Origin: Pseudomonas sp.
GTDB taxonomy: Bacteria > Pseudomonadota > Gammaproteobacteria > Pseudomonadales > Pseudomonadaceae
Length of the DNA stretch: 55,932 bases
Reading direction: 5' to 3'
Assembly: GCA_022448005.1 (NCBI GenBank)
Contig: JAKUTK010000031.1
Coordinates: 1 to 55,932 of the forward strand
The notes below the pieces were generated by a model that worked only from the letters and a program-made list of their open reading frames with translations, was not told where the DNA came from and searched no databases. Below are positions 47,362 through 55,818 of the stretch, piece by piece. How positions within the stretch are numbered: the stretch's first letter is position 1; each line of letters opens with the position of its first letter. Both the position numbers and the translations under genes were made by a program.

Positions 47362-49684
47362 TCACGCGCTCAGGCTTCCAGCCTGGCTCTCCTCACTGTT
47401 CTTTCTGGCTTTGCTCGGGCTGGTCGGGCTGACTGCATGGCAATGGCGCGAGGGTCCACCAGTCAGCGCTAATCTGCTGCAGTTGTTGCCCAGCGGGGCG
47501 CCTGGGGAGCTGGAGCAACTCGCCGAGCAGCGCGTGCAGGAACCGCTGAATCGCGATCTGATGCTGCTGGTTCACCATGCAGACGAAGACTCCGCCGTCG
47601 CGCTTGCCAAGGAAGTCGCAGGCAACCTCAAGGCCAGCGGCCTGTTCGCGCAGATTCGTCGCTCTGTGCAGGCCGACTTGCCGGCGATGCGTCAGCAGTT
47701 GCTGGATCAACGACTGGTATTGCTCGACCGAGCCAGTCGCGAAGCCCTGATCGCCTCACCCGAAGACTTCATTCAGCAACGCCTGCAGCGCCTGTTCAGC
47801 CCATTCGAAAGCACCAGCCTGGTGCCGGTTGAAGAGGACTGGTTCGGCTTGGCCGACCTGGCTCAGCGGCGCCTGCCGCAACCAGGCCATATCCACCCGC
47901 GCCTCGATGGCTCGCTGGTGGCCGAACATAGCGGTCAGCGCTGGGCCGTGATCCATGCACAGATCGACGGCGACGCCTTTGATGACAAGTTGCCGCTGCT
48001 GGTCGACGAGCAGGTTCGTGCCGCTCGCCGCTGGGTCCAGTCCCAGCACGGCGAGCTGCTCGCGGCGGGCGGCGTGCTGCACGCGGCATACGGGCAGCGT
48101 CAGGCGCGTGAGGAAGCAGGCCTGATCGGCAGCGTCTCGCTCGTCGCCACGCTCGCCTTGCTGCATCTGCTGTTTCGCACCCCACGCGTTCTGCTGGTCG
48201 CCTTGCCGGTGTTGGTCGGGGCGCTCAGCGGCGCTGCGGCCTGCGTAGCCCTGTTCGGTCAGATCCATGTACTGACCCTGGTGCTGGGGGCCAGTCTGGT
48301 CGGTGTCAGCATCGATTTCCCGCTGCACTACCTGTCCAAAAGCTGGACATTGCAGCCCTGGCAGGCGTTTCGGGCCTTGCGCTTGACGCTTCCCGGCCTC
48401 GCGCTGGCGCTGGCGACCAACGTCATCGGCTATCTGGCCATGGCGTTCACTCCGTTTCCGGCACTGAGCCAGGTCGCGGTGTTTTCTGCCGCGGGGCTGC
48501 TCGGGGCCTTCGCCTGCGCCACCTGCCTGCTGCCCTCGTTGTTAAACGTTCCCTTACAGCCCTGGGCCGCCCCGCTGAGCTGGGCTGAACGCACCTTGAA
48601 CGTGCGTCGCCGCTTGCTCGGCCGGGTCTCCTCGCGCTGGTTACTGGCCGGCTTCGTGGTGTTCTGCCTGGCCGGTATCAGCCAGGTGTCGTTCAAGGAC
48701 GATCTGCGCCAGTGGGTCAGCCGAGCGCCTGCGCTGCAGCAGCAGGCCGAGCGCATCGGCCAGATCACCGGCTTCGAACCGACCAGCCAGTATTTCCTCG
48801 TTCGTGCGCAAACCCCCGACGAATTATTGGAGCGCCAGGAAGCGCTAAGCGCTCGCCTCGACGAGCTGGTGGCGGAGCAGAAGCTGCACGGCTACCTCGC
48901 CCTGAGCCAGTTGGCCGCGCCGACCATCATTCAGGAAAGCCTGCATCTTGCCTTGCCGCGCCTGCTCGAGAACAGTCAGCCACTGCTGGCACTTGGCATG
49001 CCAATCGAGGTGCTCGAGAAAGAATTGGCTGATCTGCAGACGCGCCCGGTGACAGGCCTCGACCAGGTGCTGGCAGGGCCGCTTGCCGAACCTTGGCGCC
49101 CGCTATGGCTGGGCACTCGAAAGGACGGCACCGTCGCGGGTCTGGTCAGCCTGCAAGGGCTTCGCGACAGTTCAGCGTTGCACGGTCTGGCTGAGGGTAT
49201 TGGCGGGGTCAGCCTCATCGACCGGCCCGCTGAGCTGAACCGTCTGTTTGCCGAGACCCAACGTCAGGCGGCGCTCTTCAAGATGCTGGCCGCCGTTCTT
49301 ATCCTGGGTCTGCTGTGTCTGCCGTTCGGCTGGCGTGGTGCGCTGCGCTGCCTGGCTGTTCCGCTGCTGGCAGCGCTGGGCAGCCTCGCCTGCCTCGGCT
49401 GGCTGGGCCAGCCGTTGACCCTGTTCGGCCTGTTCGGCCTGTTGCTAGTCACGGCGATCGGTGTCGATTACGCGATCCTCATGCGTGAGCGAATCGGCGG
49501 CGCGGCGGTGAGCCTGGTCGGCACGCTTCTCGCAGCCGTCACCACCTGGTTGTCGTTCGGCCTGCTGGCCTTGTCGAGCACGCCGGCCGTAAGCAACTTT
49601 GGCCTGGCAGTGGGCATCGGCCTGGTCTTTGCTTTTCTGCTTGCGCCCTGGGCAGCAGACACCACCGGAGACCGAGCATCGTGA
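47345..49684 (+). CDS. RND/MMPL-type exporter of the aryl polyene cluster (ApeM type)
   Basis: The 779-residue inner-membrane protein has the RND superfamily layout: one membrane segment, a periplasmic domain (about 40-245), a cluster of segments (about 255-440), a second periplasmic domain (about 460-640) and a second cluster (about 645-770). GASLVGVSIDFPLHYLSKSW and VTAIGVDYAILMRERIG are the paired MMPL signatures with their Asp in the membrane. It probably extracts the lipid-linked polyene for the LolA-like carrier. Its stop overlaps a short downstream ORF. Confidence 0.88.
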   Translation: MTSPTDHALRLPAWLSSLFFLALLGLVGLTAWQWREGPPVSANLLQLLPSGAPGELEQLAEQRVQEPLNRDLMLLVHHADEDSAVALAKEVAGNLKASGLFAQIRRSVQADLPAMRQQLLDQRLVLLDRASREALIASPEDFIQQRLQRLFSPFESTSLVPVEEDWFGLADLAQRRLPQPGHIHPRLDGSLVAEHSGQRWAVIHAQIDGDAFDDKLPLLVDEQVRAARRWVQSQHGELLAAGGVLHAAYGQRQAREEAGLIGSVSLVATLALLHLLFRTPRVLLVALPVLVGALSGAAACVALFGQIHVLTLVLGASLVGVSIDFPLHYLSKSWTLQPWQAFRALRLTLPGLALALATNVIGYLAMAFTPFPALSQVAVFSAAGLLGAFACATCLLPSLLNVPLQPWAAPLSWAERTLNVRRRLLGRVSSRWLLAGFVVFCLAGISQVSFKDDLRQWVSRAPALQQQAERIGQITGFEPTSQYFLVRAQTPDELLERQEALSARLDELVAEQKLHGYLALSQLAAPTIIQESLHLALPRLLENSQPLLALGMPIEVLEKELADLQTRPVTGLDQVLAGPLAEPWRPLWLGTRKDGTVAGLVSLQGLRDSSALHGLAEGIGGVSLIDRPAELNRLFAETQRQAALFKMLAAVLILGLLCLPFGWRGALRCLAVPLLAALGSLACLGWLGQPLTLFGLFGLLLVTAIGVDYAILMRERIGGAAVSLVGTLLAAVTTWLSFGLLALSSTPAVSNFGLAVGIGLVFAFLLAPWAADTTGDRAS

Positions 49685-49836
49685 CTGTCCATCGCGGCGC
49701 CGCGTTATGGCTTCAGTTGGCCTTGGTCGGCTTTCCAGCAGGGCCAGGCGACGGCATTCGGCTGAATAACCCTTTGTTTCATCCAACCCGCCGGCAGCAA
49801 CCGGCGTCCGTCACCCTTGTCGAGTCGAATACATGA
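49681..49836 (+). CDS. Unrecognised 51-residue protein, coupled at both ends
   Basis: A GTG at 49681 overlaps the exporter stop (GTGA). The frame runs 51 codons and ends in a TGA that overlaps the ATG of the next gene (ATGA at 49833). Every other junction in this cluster uses the same overlap style, which makes the ORF credible despite its size. The product begins MTVHRGAALWLQLALVGF, a short basic start with a hydrophobic run that could be a signal or membrane segment, then a polar, Pro/Arg-containing tail. I do not recognise it. It may be a remnant of a longer gene or a new small membrane protein. Confidence 0.45.
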   Translation: MTVHRGAALWLQLALVGFPAGPGDGIRLNNPLFHPTRRQQPASVTLVESNT

Positions 49837-51086
49837 AGGCTTCCTCGCATTCTGAAAACCGTAGCGTTGTCGTTATTGGCGCGGGGCCTTCCGGGGCCAT
49901 TGCCGCTGCGCTGCTCAAGCGTCAGGGACACGACGTGCTGATCATCGAGCGACAGCGGTTTCCACGCTTTTCGATCGGAGAAAGCCTGCTCTCGCATTGC
50001 CTGGATTTCATCGAGGAAGCCGGCATGCTCGAAGCGGTCAGCGCCGCAGGCTTTCAGACTAAGCACGGTGCGGCCTTCGGTTGCGGCGACCGCTATACCG
50101 CTTTCGATTTTCGCGACAAATTTACCGAGGGCCACGGCAGCACCTATCAGGTACAGCGAGCGGATTTCGACCAACTACTGGCCGACCAGGCCGCGCTGCA
50201 AGGCGTAGAGATTCGCTACGAAGAGGAAATTACCGCTGCGGATTTCGACGGCCAGCGCCCGAGTCTGCAGGTGCGCCGCCTCGACGGTAGCGAGTATGCG
50301 CTGGAGGCCGGATTTGTCCTCGACGCCAGTGGCTACGGCCGGGTGCTGCCGCGCTTGCTCGATCTGGAAGCGCCGTCGAGCTTTCCGCTGCGCCGTGCGG
50401 TGTTCACCCACATCACTGACAACATTGACGATCCTCACTTCGACCGCGACAAGATTCTCATCACCACCCACCCGGAGTTGCGCGATGTATGGTTCTGGAC
50501 CATCCCGTTCAGCAACGGCCGCTGCTCGCTGGGCGTGGTGGCCAGCGCCGAGCGCTACGAAGAACGTCCGCTGGATCTGGATGCCTATCTCAAGGAATTC
50601 GTCATGGAGGCCTCCAATCTCCAGCGCATCCTCAAGCATGCTGAGTGGGACACTCCAGCCCGTCTGATCAATGGCTATTCGGCGAACGTCAAAGCGCTGC
50701 ATGGCCCGGGCTTTGCGCTTCTGGGCAATGCGGCCGAGTTTCTCGACCCGGTGTTTTCGTCCGGCGTCACCATTGCGATGCGCTCGGCGAGCATGGCGGC
50801 TGCGGTGTTGCACCGGCAGCTGAGTGGCGAGGCGGTGGATTGGGACAGCGAATTCTCGACGCCACTCAAGCGGGGCGTGGAAACCTTCCGCGCCTATGTC
50901 GAGGGCTGGTACGACGGCAGCTTTCAGGACGTCATCTACTATGAACGCGCCCAGCCGGAGATTCGCCGGATGATCTGCTCGATCCTGGCCGGCTACGCCT
51001 GGGACAACAGCAACCCCTATGTCGCCGAGCCCCGACGCCGCCTGCGCGTATTGGCCGAGCTTTGCGCCACTCCGGCGCCTGCATGA
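49833..51086 (+). CDS. Flavin-dependent halogenase-like oxidoreductase
   Basis: The 417-residue protein has an FAD-binding N-terminus GAGPSG (16-21), GESLL near 49-53 and VLDASGYGRVLPR. Two signatures point to flavin-dependent halogenases rather than ordinary hydroxylases: WFWTIP (220-225), which fits WxWxIP, and Lys77 in GFQTKHGAAF at the position of the lysine that binds hypohalous acid. It would halogenate, or less likely hydroxylate, the aryl head group. Xanthomonadins, relatives of aryl polyenes, are brominated, so a halogenase fits the cluster. A separate flavin reductase is not encoded nearby. Substrate and halide are unknown. Confidence 0.8.
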   Translation: MKASSHSENRSVVVIGAGPSGAIAAALLKRQGHDVLIIERQRFPRFSIGESLLSHCLDFIEEAGMLEAVSAAGFQTKHGAAFGCGDRYTAFDFRDKFTEGHGSTYQVQRADFDQLLADQAALQGVEIRYEEEITAADFDGQRPSLQVRRLDGSEYALEAGFVLDASGYGRVLPRLLDLEAPSSFPLRRAVFTHITDNIDDPHFDRDKILITTHPELRDVWFWTIPFSNGRCSLGVVASAERYEERPLDLDAYLKEFVMEASNLQRILKHAEWDTPARLINGYSANVKALHGPGFALLGNAAEFLDPVFSSGVTIAMRSASMAAAVLHRQLSGEAVDWDSEFSTPLKRGVETFRAYVEGWYDGSFQDVIYYERAQPEIRRMICSILAGYAWDNSNPYVAEPRRRLRVLAELCATPAPA

Positions 51087-51616
51087 TCTCGTTGAAATAC
51101 AACCTGGTACGCCTGTCCTGGCTGTCGCTGCTGCTGCTGCTGTTGCTCGGCGCCTGCGCCCAGCAACAGCCCCTGCCGGCCCAGATGCCACGGCTTTCGT
51201 TGCCGGTGCAGCTGCATGTCGAGCGTCATGGGCAAGGCGAGACGGATCATTGGTTGTTGGTGATCCAGCAGGAAGGCGCGGCATTGCGCTGGTCACTGCT
51301 CAATCCCCTGGGCGTGCCGCTGGCGCGCCAGTTGCTGCTCGAGGGGCGCTGGCAAACCGATGGGCTGCTGCCACCCAATGCTGAAGCGCGCACGCTGTTT
51401 GCCGCTTTGCTGTTCGCACTCAGCCCCGCCGAGCAGTTGGAAGAGCTTTATGCTGATAGCGCATGGACGCTGCATCAGAACGGTCGTTCGCTGGCAGACG
51501 ATGGCTCAACCTGGCACGTTCGTTACCTGGAAAAAGGCGGTTTCGAACTCGACGTCGGGCCGACGCTGACCTATCGTGTCGCGCCTATCCACCCAGCCGG
51601 AACCCGCCAACGATGA
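51083..51616 (+). CDS. DUF3261 family lipoprotein (ApeN type)
   Basis: The 177-residue protein has a lipoprotein signal with lipobox LLGAC (Cys25). The residue after Cys is Ala, which predicts the outer membrane. The rest fits DUF3261, a family found in aryl polyene clusters, with LHVERHGQGETDHWLLVIQ and a Trp/Leu-rich beta pattern. It could be the outer-membrane acceptor for polyene delivered by the LolA-like carrier, by analogy with LolB (inference). Overlaps on both sides are ATGA. Confidence 0.83.
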   Translation: MISLKYNLVRLSWLSLLLLLLLGACAQQQPLPAQMPRLSLPVQLHVERHGQGETDHWLLVIQQEGAALRWSLLNPLGVPLARQLLLEGRWQTDGLLPPNAEARTLFAALLFALSPAEQLEELYADSAWTLHQNGRSLADDGSTWHVRYLEKGGFELDVGPTLTYRVAPIHPAGTRQR

Positions 51617-52800
51617 CCGCCTACCTGAATGCACTCGGGCTGCTTTGCGCCCTCGGGCGCGGCAAGGCCGAAGTCGCCCGGCGCCTGCTCGCAGGCGACA
51701 GCTCAGGTATGCAGCCACATCCGCAAACAATTGCCGGGCGCAGCCTGCCGGTCGGGGCAGTCACCGGCGAGCTACCCTCACTTGGCAATGCGCCGCTGCA
51801 GCATGTCACTCGCAACAATCAGCTGCTGTTAGCTGCGCTGGAGGAAATAGAACCCGACCTGCATGAGGCGATTTCCCGCTTCGGCCCAAGCCGCGTCGGC
51901 GTGGTCATGGGAACCAGCACTTCAGGTATTCAGGAGGCGACCCAGGGGATAGCCCGCCTAACAAGAGACGGCCATTTACCGTCCAGTTATCACTACAGCC
52001 ATCAGGAGCTTTGCGCACCGGCCAGCTTCGTCAGCGAGCGCTTGCAGCTCAGCGGTCCGAACTACTCTATATCCACGGCCTGTACGTCCAGTGCGCGCGC
52101 ACTCCTCAGCGCCAAACGATTGCTGGATGCGGGCATCTGCGATGCCGTGATCTGTGGTGGCGTTGACACCCTGTGTGATTTGACCCTGCGCGGTTTCAGC
52201 GCACTCGAGGCGACCAGTGCCCAGCTCTGCAACCCGTTTTCGGCCAACCGCGACGGCATCAATATTGGCGAAGCCGCTGCTGTTTTCCTGATGACCCGTG
52301 AGCGCTCGTCAATTGCACTGCTAGGCGGCGGCGCCAGCTCCGATGCCCACCACATCTCCGCTCCCGACCCGCAGGGGCTGGGCGCCATTGAGTCCATGAG
52401 CAAAGCATTGAGCAGCGCAGGGACCCTACCCGAACAGATCCGCTATCTGAATCTGCACGGCACCGCCACGCGGCATAACGATGCGATGGAGAGCCTGGCG
52501 GTGGCCGAGGTGTTTCCGACCGGTGTGCCCTGCTCATCCACCAAGCCGCTCACCGGCCACACCCTGGGCGCCGCAGGCGCATTGGAAGCGGCGTTCTGCT
52601 GGCTGACGCTGTCCGACCATAACCCTGAACAACTGCTGCCGCCGCATCGCTGGGACGGCAAGCATGACACCGACCTGCCGCAGTTGAATCTGACGGCAGT
52701 CGGGACCAAGGCGGTAGCGAGCCGGCCTCGGCGCATGATGAGCAACTCCTTTGCATTTGGTGGCAATAACATCAGCCTGATCCTGGGGGATGCACCATGA
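51613..52800 (+). CDS. apeO: Beta-ketoacyl-ACP synthase, partner of the chain length factor (ApeO type)
   Basis: The 395-residue ketosynthase has a full catalytic set: Cys157 in ISTACTSSA, the first His in LNLHGTATRHND and the second in KPLTGHTLGAAG. NSFAFGGNN closes the fold. It condenses malonyl-ACP units to extend the polyene, probably as a heterodimer with the chain length factor at 38687. ATG 51613 overlaps the lipoprotein stop. The symbol follows published aryl polyene naming as I recall it. Confidence 0.88.
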   Translation: MTAYLNALGLLCALGRGKAEVARRLLAGDSSGMQPHPQTIAGRSLPVGAVTGELPSLGNAPLQHVTRNNQLLLAALEEIEPDLHEAISRFGPSRVGVVMGTSTSGIQEATQGIARLTRDGHLPSSYHYSHQELCAPASFVSERLQLSGPNYSISTACTSSARALLSAKRLLDAGICDAVICGGVDTLCDLTLRGFSALEATSAQLCNPFSANRDGINIGEAAAVFLMTRERSSIALLGGGASSDAHHISAPDPQGLGAIESMSKALSSAGTLPEQIRYLNLHGTATRHNDAMESLAVAEVFPTGVPCSSTKPLTGHTLGAAGALEAAFCWLTLSDHNPEQLLPPHRWDGKHDTDLPQLNLTAVGTKAVASRPRRMMSNSFAFGGNNISLILGDAP

Positions 52801-53249
52801 TCGATTGGCCAGTCGCCGAGCTACTGCCTCACGCCGGAGACATGATCCTGCTCGATGCAGTCGAGTCATTTGATGCCGACAGCATCACGACCCACCTGCG
52901 GGTCAAAAGCACCGGCCTGCTCAACCTGCCTGACGGCAGCCTCCCGGCCTGGGCCGGCATCGAGATCATGGCGCAGACCGTCGCAGCCTTTGCCGGCTGC
53001 CAGGCGCGCCTGGCCGGACAGCCGGTGGAGCTGGGCTTTTTGCTGGGCACCCGCCGCTTCCAATGCAACGTCGAGCACTTTCCGGCCGGCAGCCAGCTAC
53101 GTATCCATGCGCTGCGTTCGCTGCAGGATGACAATGGCATGGGCGTGTTCGAATGCCATCTCGACGGGCCAGGCATCCATGCCGAGGCGCGTCTCAATGT
53201 GTTTCGCCCGCCCGAAGTGGCGAGCTATCTGCAAGAGCCTTCCCCATGA
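52797..53249 (+). CDS. apeP: Hot-dog 3-hydroxyacyl-ACP dehydratase-like protein (ApeP type)
   Basis: The 150-residue hot-dog protein begins MIDWPVAELLPHAGDMILLD, with His12 at the usual active-site position, and has Glu56 in AWAGIEIMAQTVAAFAG on the long helix. It probably acts with the FabA-like domain encoded at 42750-43042 as a heteromeric dehydratase that forms the conjugated double bonds. It is coupled to both neighbours by four-base overlaps. Confidence 0.87.
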   Translation: MIDWPVAELLPHAGDMILLDAVESFDADSITTHLRVKSTGLLNLPDGSLPAWAGIEIMAQTVAAFAGCQARLAGQPVELGFLLGTRRFQCNVEHFPAGSQLRIHALRSLQDDNGMGVFECHLDGPGIHAEARLNVFRPPEVASYLQEPSP

Positions 53250-53974
53250 GTAAAAGCATCCTTGTCACCGGTTCCAGCCGCGGCATCGGCCGCGCCATTG
53301 CCTTGCGCCTGGCGCAAAGTGGTCATGACATTGTCTTGCACTGCCGCGCGCGGCGGGACGAGGCGGAAACCGTTCAGGCGCAGATTCAGGAGATGGGCCG
53401 CACCGCGCGGGTCCTGCAGTTCGATGTAGCGGATCGCGCGCAATGCCGCGAACAGCTGGAAACGGATGTCGAAACCCACGGTGCCTATTACGGCGTGGTC
53501 TGCAACGCCGGGCTGACCCGCGACGGCGCCTTTCCGGCCTTGACCGAGGACGACTGGGATCTGGTCATGCGCACCAACCTGGACGGCTTCTTCAATGTCC
53601 TTCAGCCGCTGACCATGCCCATGATCCGCCGCCGCCAGCCGGGACGAATCGTTTGCATCACCTCGGTATCTGGGCTGATCGGCAACCGCGGGCAGGTCAA
53701 TTACAGCGCATCCAAGGCCGGCGTGATCGGCGCAGCCAAGGCGCTTGCCGTCGAGCTCGGCAAGCGCCGCATCACTGTCAACTGCGTGGCTCCCGGACTG
53801 ATCGATACCGACATGCTCGATGACGATCTGCCCATCGAGGAAATGCTCAAAATGATCCCTGCACAACGCATGGGCACACCGGAGGAAGTCGCCGGTGCGG
53901 TCAACTTCCTGATGTCGGACGAGGCCAGCTACATCACCCGGCAGGTTCTCGCGGTCAATGGCGGGTTGTGCTGA
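53246..53974 (+). CDS. apeQ: 3-ketoacyl-ACP reductase (FabG-like, ApeQ type)
   Basis: The 242-residue short-chain dehydrogenase has the NADPH motif TGSSRGIG, NAG in VVCNAGLTRDGAF, and the catalytic Ser and YxxxK in SVSGLIGNRGQVNYSASKAG. It reduces the beta-keto group after each condensation in the polyene cycle. ATG 53246 overlaps the dehydratase stop; the longer reading goes through the dehydratase gene in another frame. It overlaps the next gene by one base (TGATG). Confidence 0.9.
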   Translation: MSKSILVTGSSRGIGRAIALRLAQSGHDIVLHCRARRDEAETVQAQIQEMGRTARVLQFDVADRAQCREQLETDVETHGAYYGVVCNAGLTRDGAFPALTEDDWDLVMRTNLDGFFNVLQPLTMPMIRRRQPGRIVCITSVSGLIGNRGQVNYSASKAGVIGAAKALAVELGKRRITVNCVAPGLIDTDMLDDDLPIEEMLKMIPAQRMGTPEEVAGAVNFLMSDEASYITRQVLAVNGGLC

Positions 53975-55200
53975 TGAAACGCGTCGTTGTCACCGGAATG
54001 GCCGGCATCACTTCACTGGGCAGCGACTGGGCCAGTATCGAAGCCCACTTCAGCAGCAACCGCAGCGGCATTCGCTACATGCACGAGTGGGATCGGTTCA
54101 CCGAACTCAACACCCGACTGGCAGGACCAGTGGATGACTTCGCCGTCCCTAAACACTGGACGCGCAAGCAGTTGCGCAGCATGGGTCGGGTGTCGCGGTT
54201 GTCGGTAAAGGCCGCCGAACAGGCCCTGGCTCATGCGGGCCTGCTCGATGATTCATCAATCCGCGACGGGCGCATGGGCGTTGCCTGCGGCTCATCCACC
54301 GGCAGTACCGAGGAGATCAAAGCCTTCGGCAACATGCTGCTCAACTCGGTGGCCGACGGGCTTAACGCCAACTCGTACATCCGCATGATGCCGCACACCA
54401 CGGCAGCCAATATCAGCATCTTCTTCGGCCTCACTGGCCGCGTGATTCCCACGTCCAGCGCCTGCACAAGCGGCAGCCAAGGCATTGGCTACGCCTATGA
54501 GGCGATCAAGTTCGGCCGCTTGCCGATGATGCTTGCTGGCGGTGCTGAGGAACTTTGTGCCACCGAAGCGATGGTCTTCGATGCGCTGTATGCCACTAGC
54601 CTGAAAAACGACGCACCCGATACCTCTCCACGCCCGTACGACGCCGGTCGCGACGGCCTGGTGATCGGCGAAGGTGCTGGCATGCTGGTGTTGGAAGAGC
54701 TCGAGCACGCCCTGGCCAGGGGCGCCACCATTCACGCCGAATTGATCGGTTTTGGCAGCAATGCCGACGGCCAACACGCCACTAAGCCGGAACAACTGAC
54801 CATGTGCCGCGCCATGCAGCTGGCGCTCGAGGATGCCGGACTGCAGCCCGAGGCTATCGGCTACGTCAATGGCCACGGCACCGCGACCGAACAGGGCGAC
54901 ATTGCTGAAACCCTGGCGACTCAATCGCTGTTCGGCAGCCGCATGCCAATCAGCTCGCAGAAGAGCTTTCTCGGCCATACGCTAGGTGCCTGCGGCGCGC
55001 TGGAGTCCTGGTTCAGTATCGAAATGATGAACCGCGACCATTACATTCACACCCTAAATCTGGACAGCATTGATCCGCGCTGCGGTGAACTGGACTACCT
55101 CGTCGACGCGCCGCGCACCATGCAGCACGAATATGTGATGAACAACAACTTCGCCTTCGGCGGCATCAACACTTCATTGATATTTCGCCGCTGGGCTTGA
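53974..55200 (+). CDS. apeR: Second beta-ketoacyl-ACP synthase (ApeR type)
   Basis: The 408-residue KAS I/II-type enzyme has Cys164 in PTSSACTSGSQG, the histidines in NGHGTATEQGD and SFLGHTLGACGALE, and NNNFAFGGIN near the end. In aryl polyene systems the second ketosynthase is thought to make the first condensation with the aryl starter or supply early intermediates. ATG 53974 is chosen because it overlaps the reductase stop; GTG 53968 is possible. It is the last of the overlapping biosynthetic genes. Confidence 0.9.
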   Translation: MKRVVVTGMAGITSLGSDWASIEAHFSSNRSGIRYMHEWDRFTELNTRLAGPVDDFAVPKHWTRKQLRSMGRVSRLSVKAAEQALAHAGLLDDSSIRDGRMGVACGSSTGSTEEIKAFGNMLLNSVADGLNANSYIRMMPHTTAANISIFFGLTGRVIPTSSACTSGSQGIGYAYEAIKFGRLPMMLAGGAEELCATEAMVFDALYATSLKNDAPDTSPRPYDAGRDGLVIGEGAGMLVLEELEHALARGATIHAELIGFGSNADGQHATKPEQLTMCRAMQLALEDAGLQPEAIGYVNGHGTATEQGDIAETLATQSLFGSRMPISSQKSFLGHTLGACGALESWFSIEMMNRDHYIHTLNLDSIDPRCGELDYLVDAPRTMQHEYVMNNNFAFGGINTSLIFRRWA

Positions 55201-55234
55201 CCCCTTCAACCAAAAACACCGCAAGGAGAATGCA

Positions 55235-55675
55235 ATGAAGAAAAATACATGGATCGGCGCAGCACTGGTGCTCTGTGCATTACCCGGAATCAGCCAGGCC
55301 CGCGACACCACGCATTACCTGCCGTTCGAGCAGGTCGTGGCCGAGGCAACCGCCTCTGGCAAACTCGACGGCAGCGTGAAGTTCTACCTGGCTGGCAAGA
55401 CGCCCAAGAGTGCACAAATCATTCGTCGGGACGTTTCCACCAGCAAGAAAACCAACGCCTTCAACAAGACCGACGAGGGTGCCTGCAGCTGGGCGCTGCA
55501 ATCGGCGCTGATCGGCATGCAGCAGGCCGCCAAGGCGGCAGGTGCCAATGCGGTGGTGGACATCGCCAGCAACTACAAGCACGTCGAATACAAAGACAGC
55601 CAGAAGTATGAGTGCCATGCCGGCGCAATCATGGCGGGGGTGGCAATCAAGGGCAACCTGGCGAAGGTCAAGTAA
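55235..55675 (+). CDS. Small secreted protein at the end of the aryl polyene cluster
   Basis: The 146-residue protein has a clear signal peptide (cleavage near QA-RD at about 22) and two cysteines in the mature part (84 and 127) that could form a disulphide. The C-terminal half, with GANAVVDIASNYKH, resembles small periplasmic proteins found beside aryl polyene genes. Homologues are sometimes labelled excinuclease ATPase subunit, but I see no ATPase or UvrA motif. AGGAGA lies before the ATG. It is separated from apeR by 34 bases and may be part of the same transcript. Function is unknown. Confidence 0.75.
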   Translation: MKKNTWIGAALVLCALPGISQARDTTHYLPFEQVVAEATASGKLDGSVKFYLAGKTPKSAQIIRRDVSTSKKTNAFNKTDEGACSWALQSALIGMQQAAKAAGANAVVDIASNYKHVEYKDSQKYECHAGAIMAGVAIKGNLAKVK

Positions 55676-55818
55676 AGCCCGCTGCGCGCGGGGCAGTAGA
55701 ACGAAACCGAGCGCTGCGCACGACTCGCGAGACGACGATCCGATTGTCGTCCTTGCCGAACGAATAACTGGACCGGGGAGTCAACATACGCAGACCCTTC
55801 CACTTCAAGGAGCTGCCC

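Noticed and set aside
55235..55675. Excinuclease ATPase subunit
   Set aside because: This label is sometimes attached to homologues, but the protein is a short secreted one without Walker motifs or zinc fingers.
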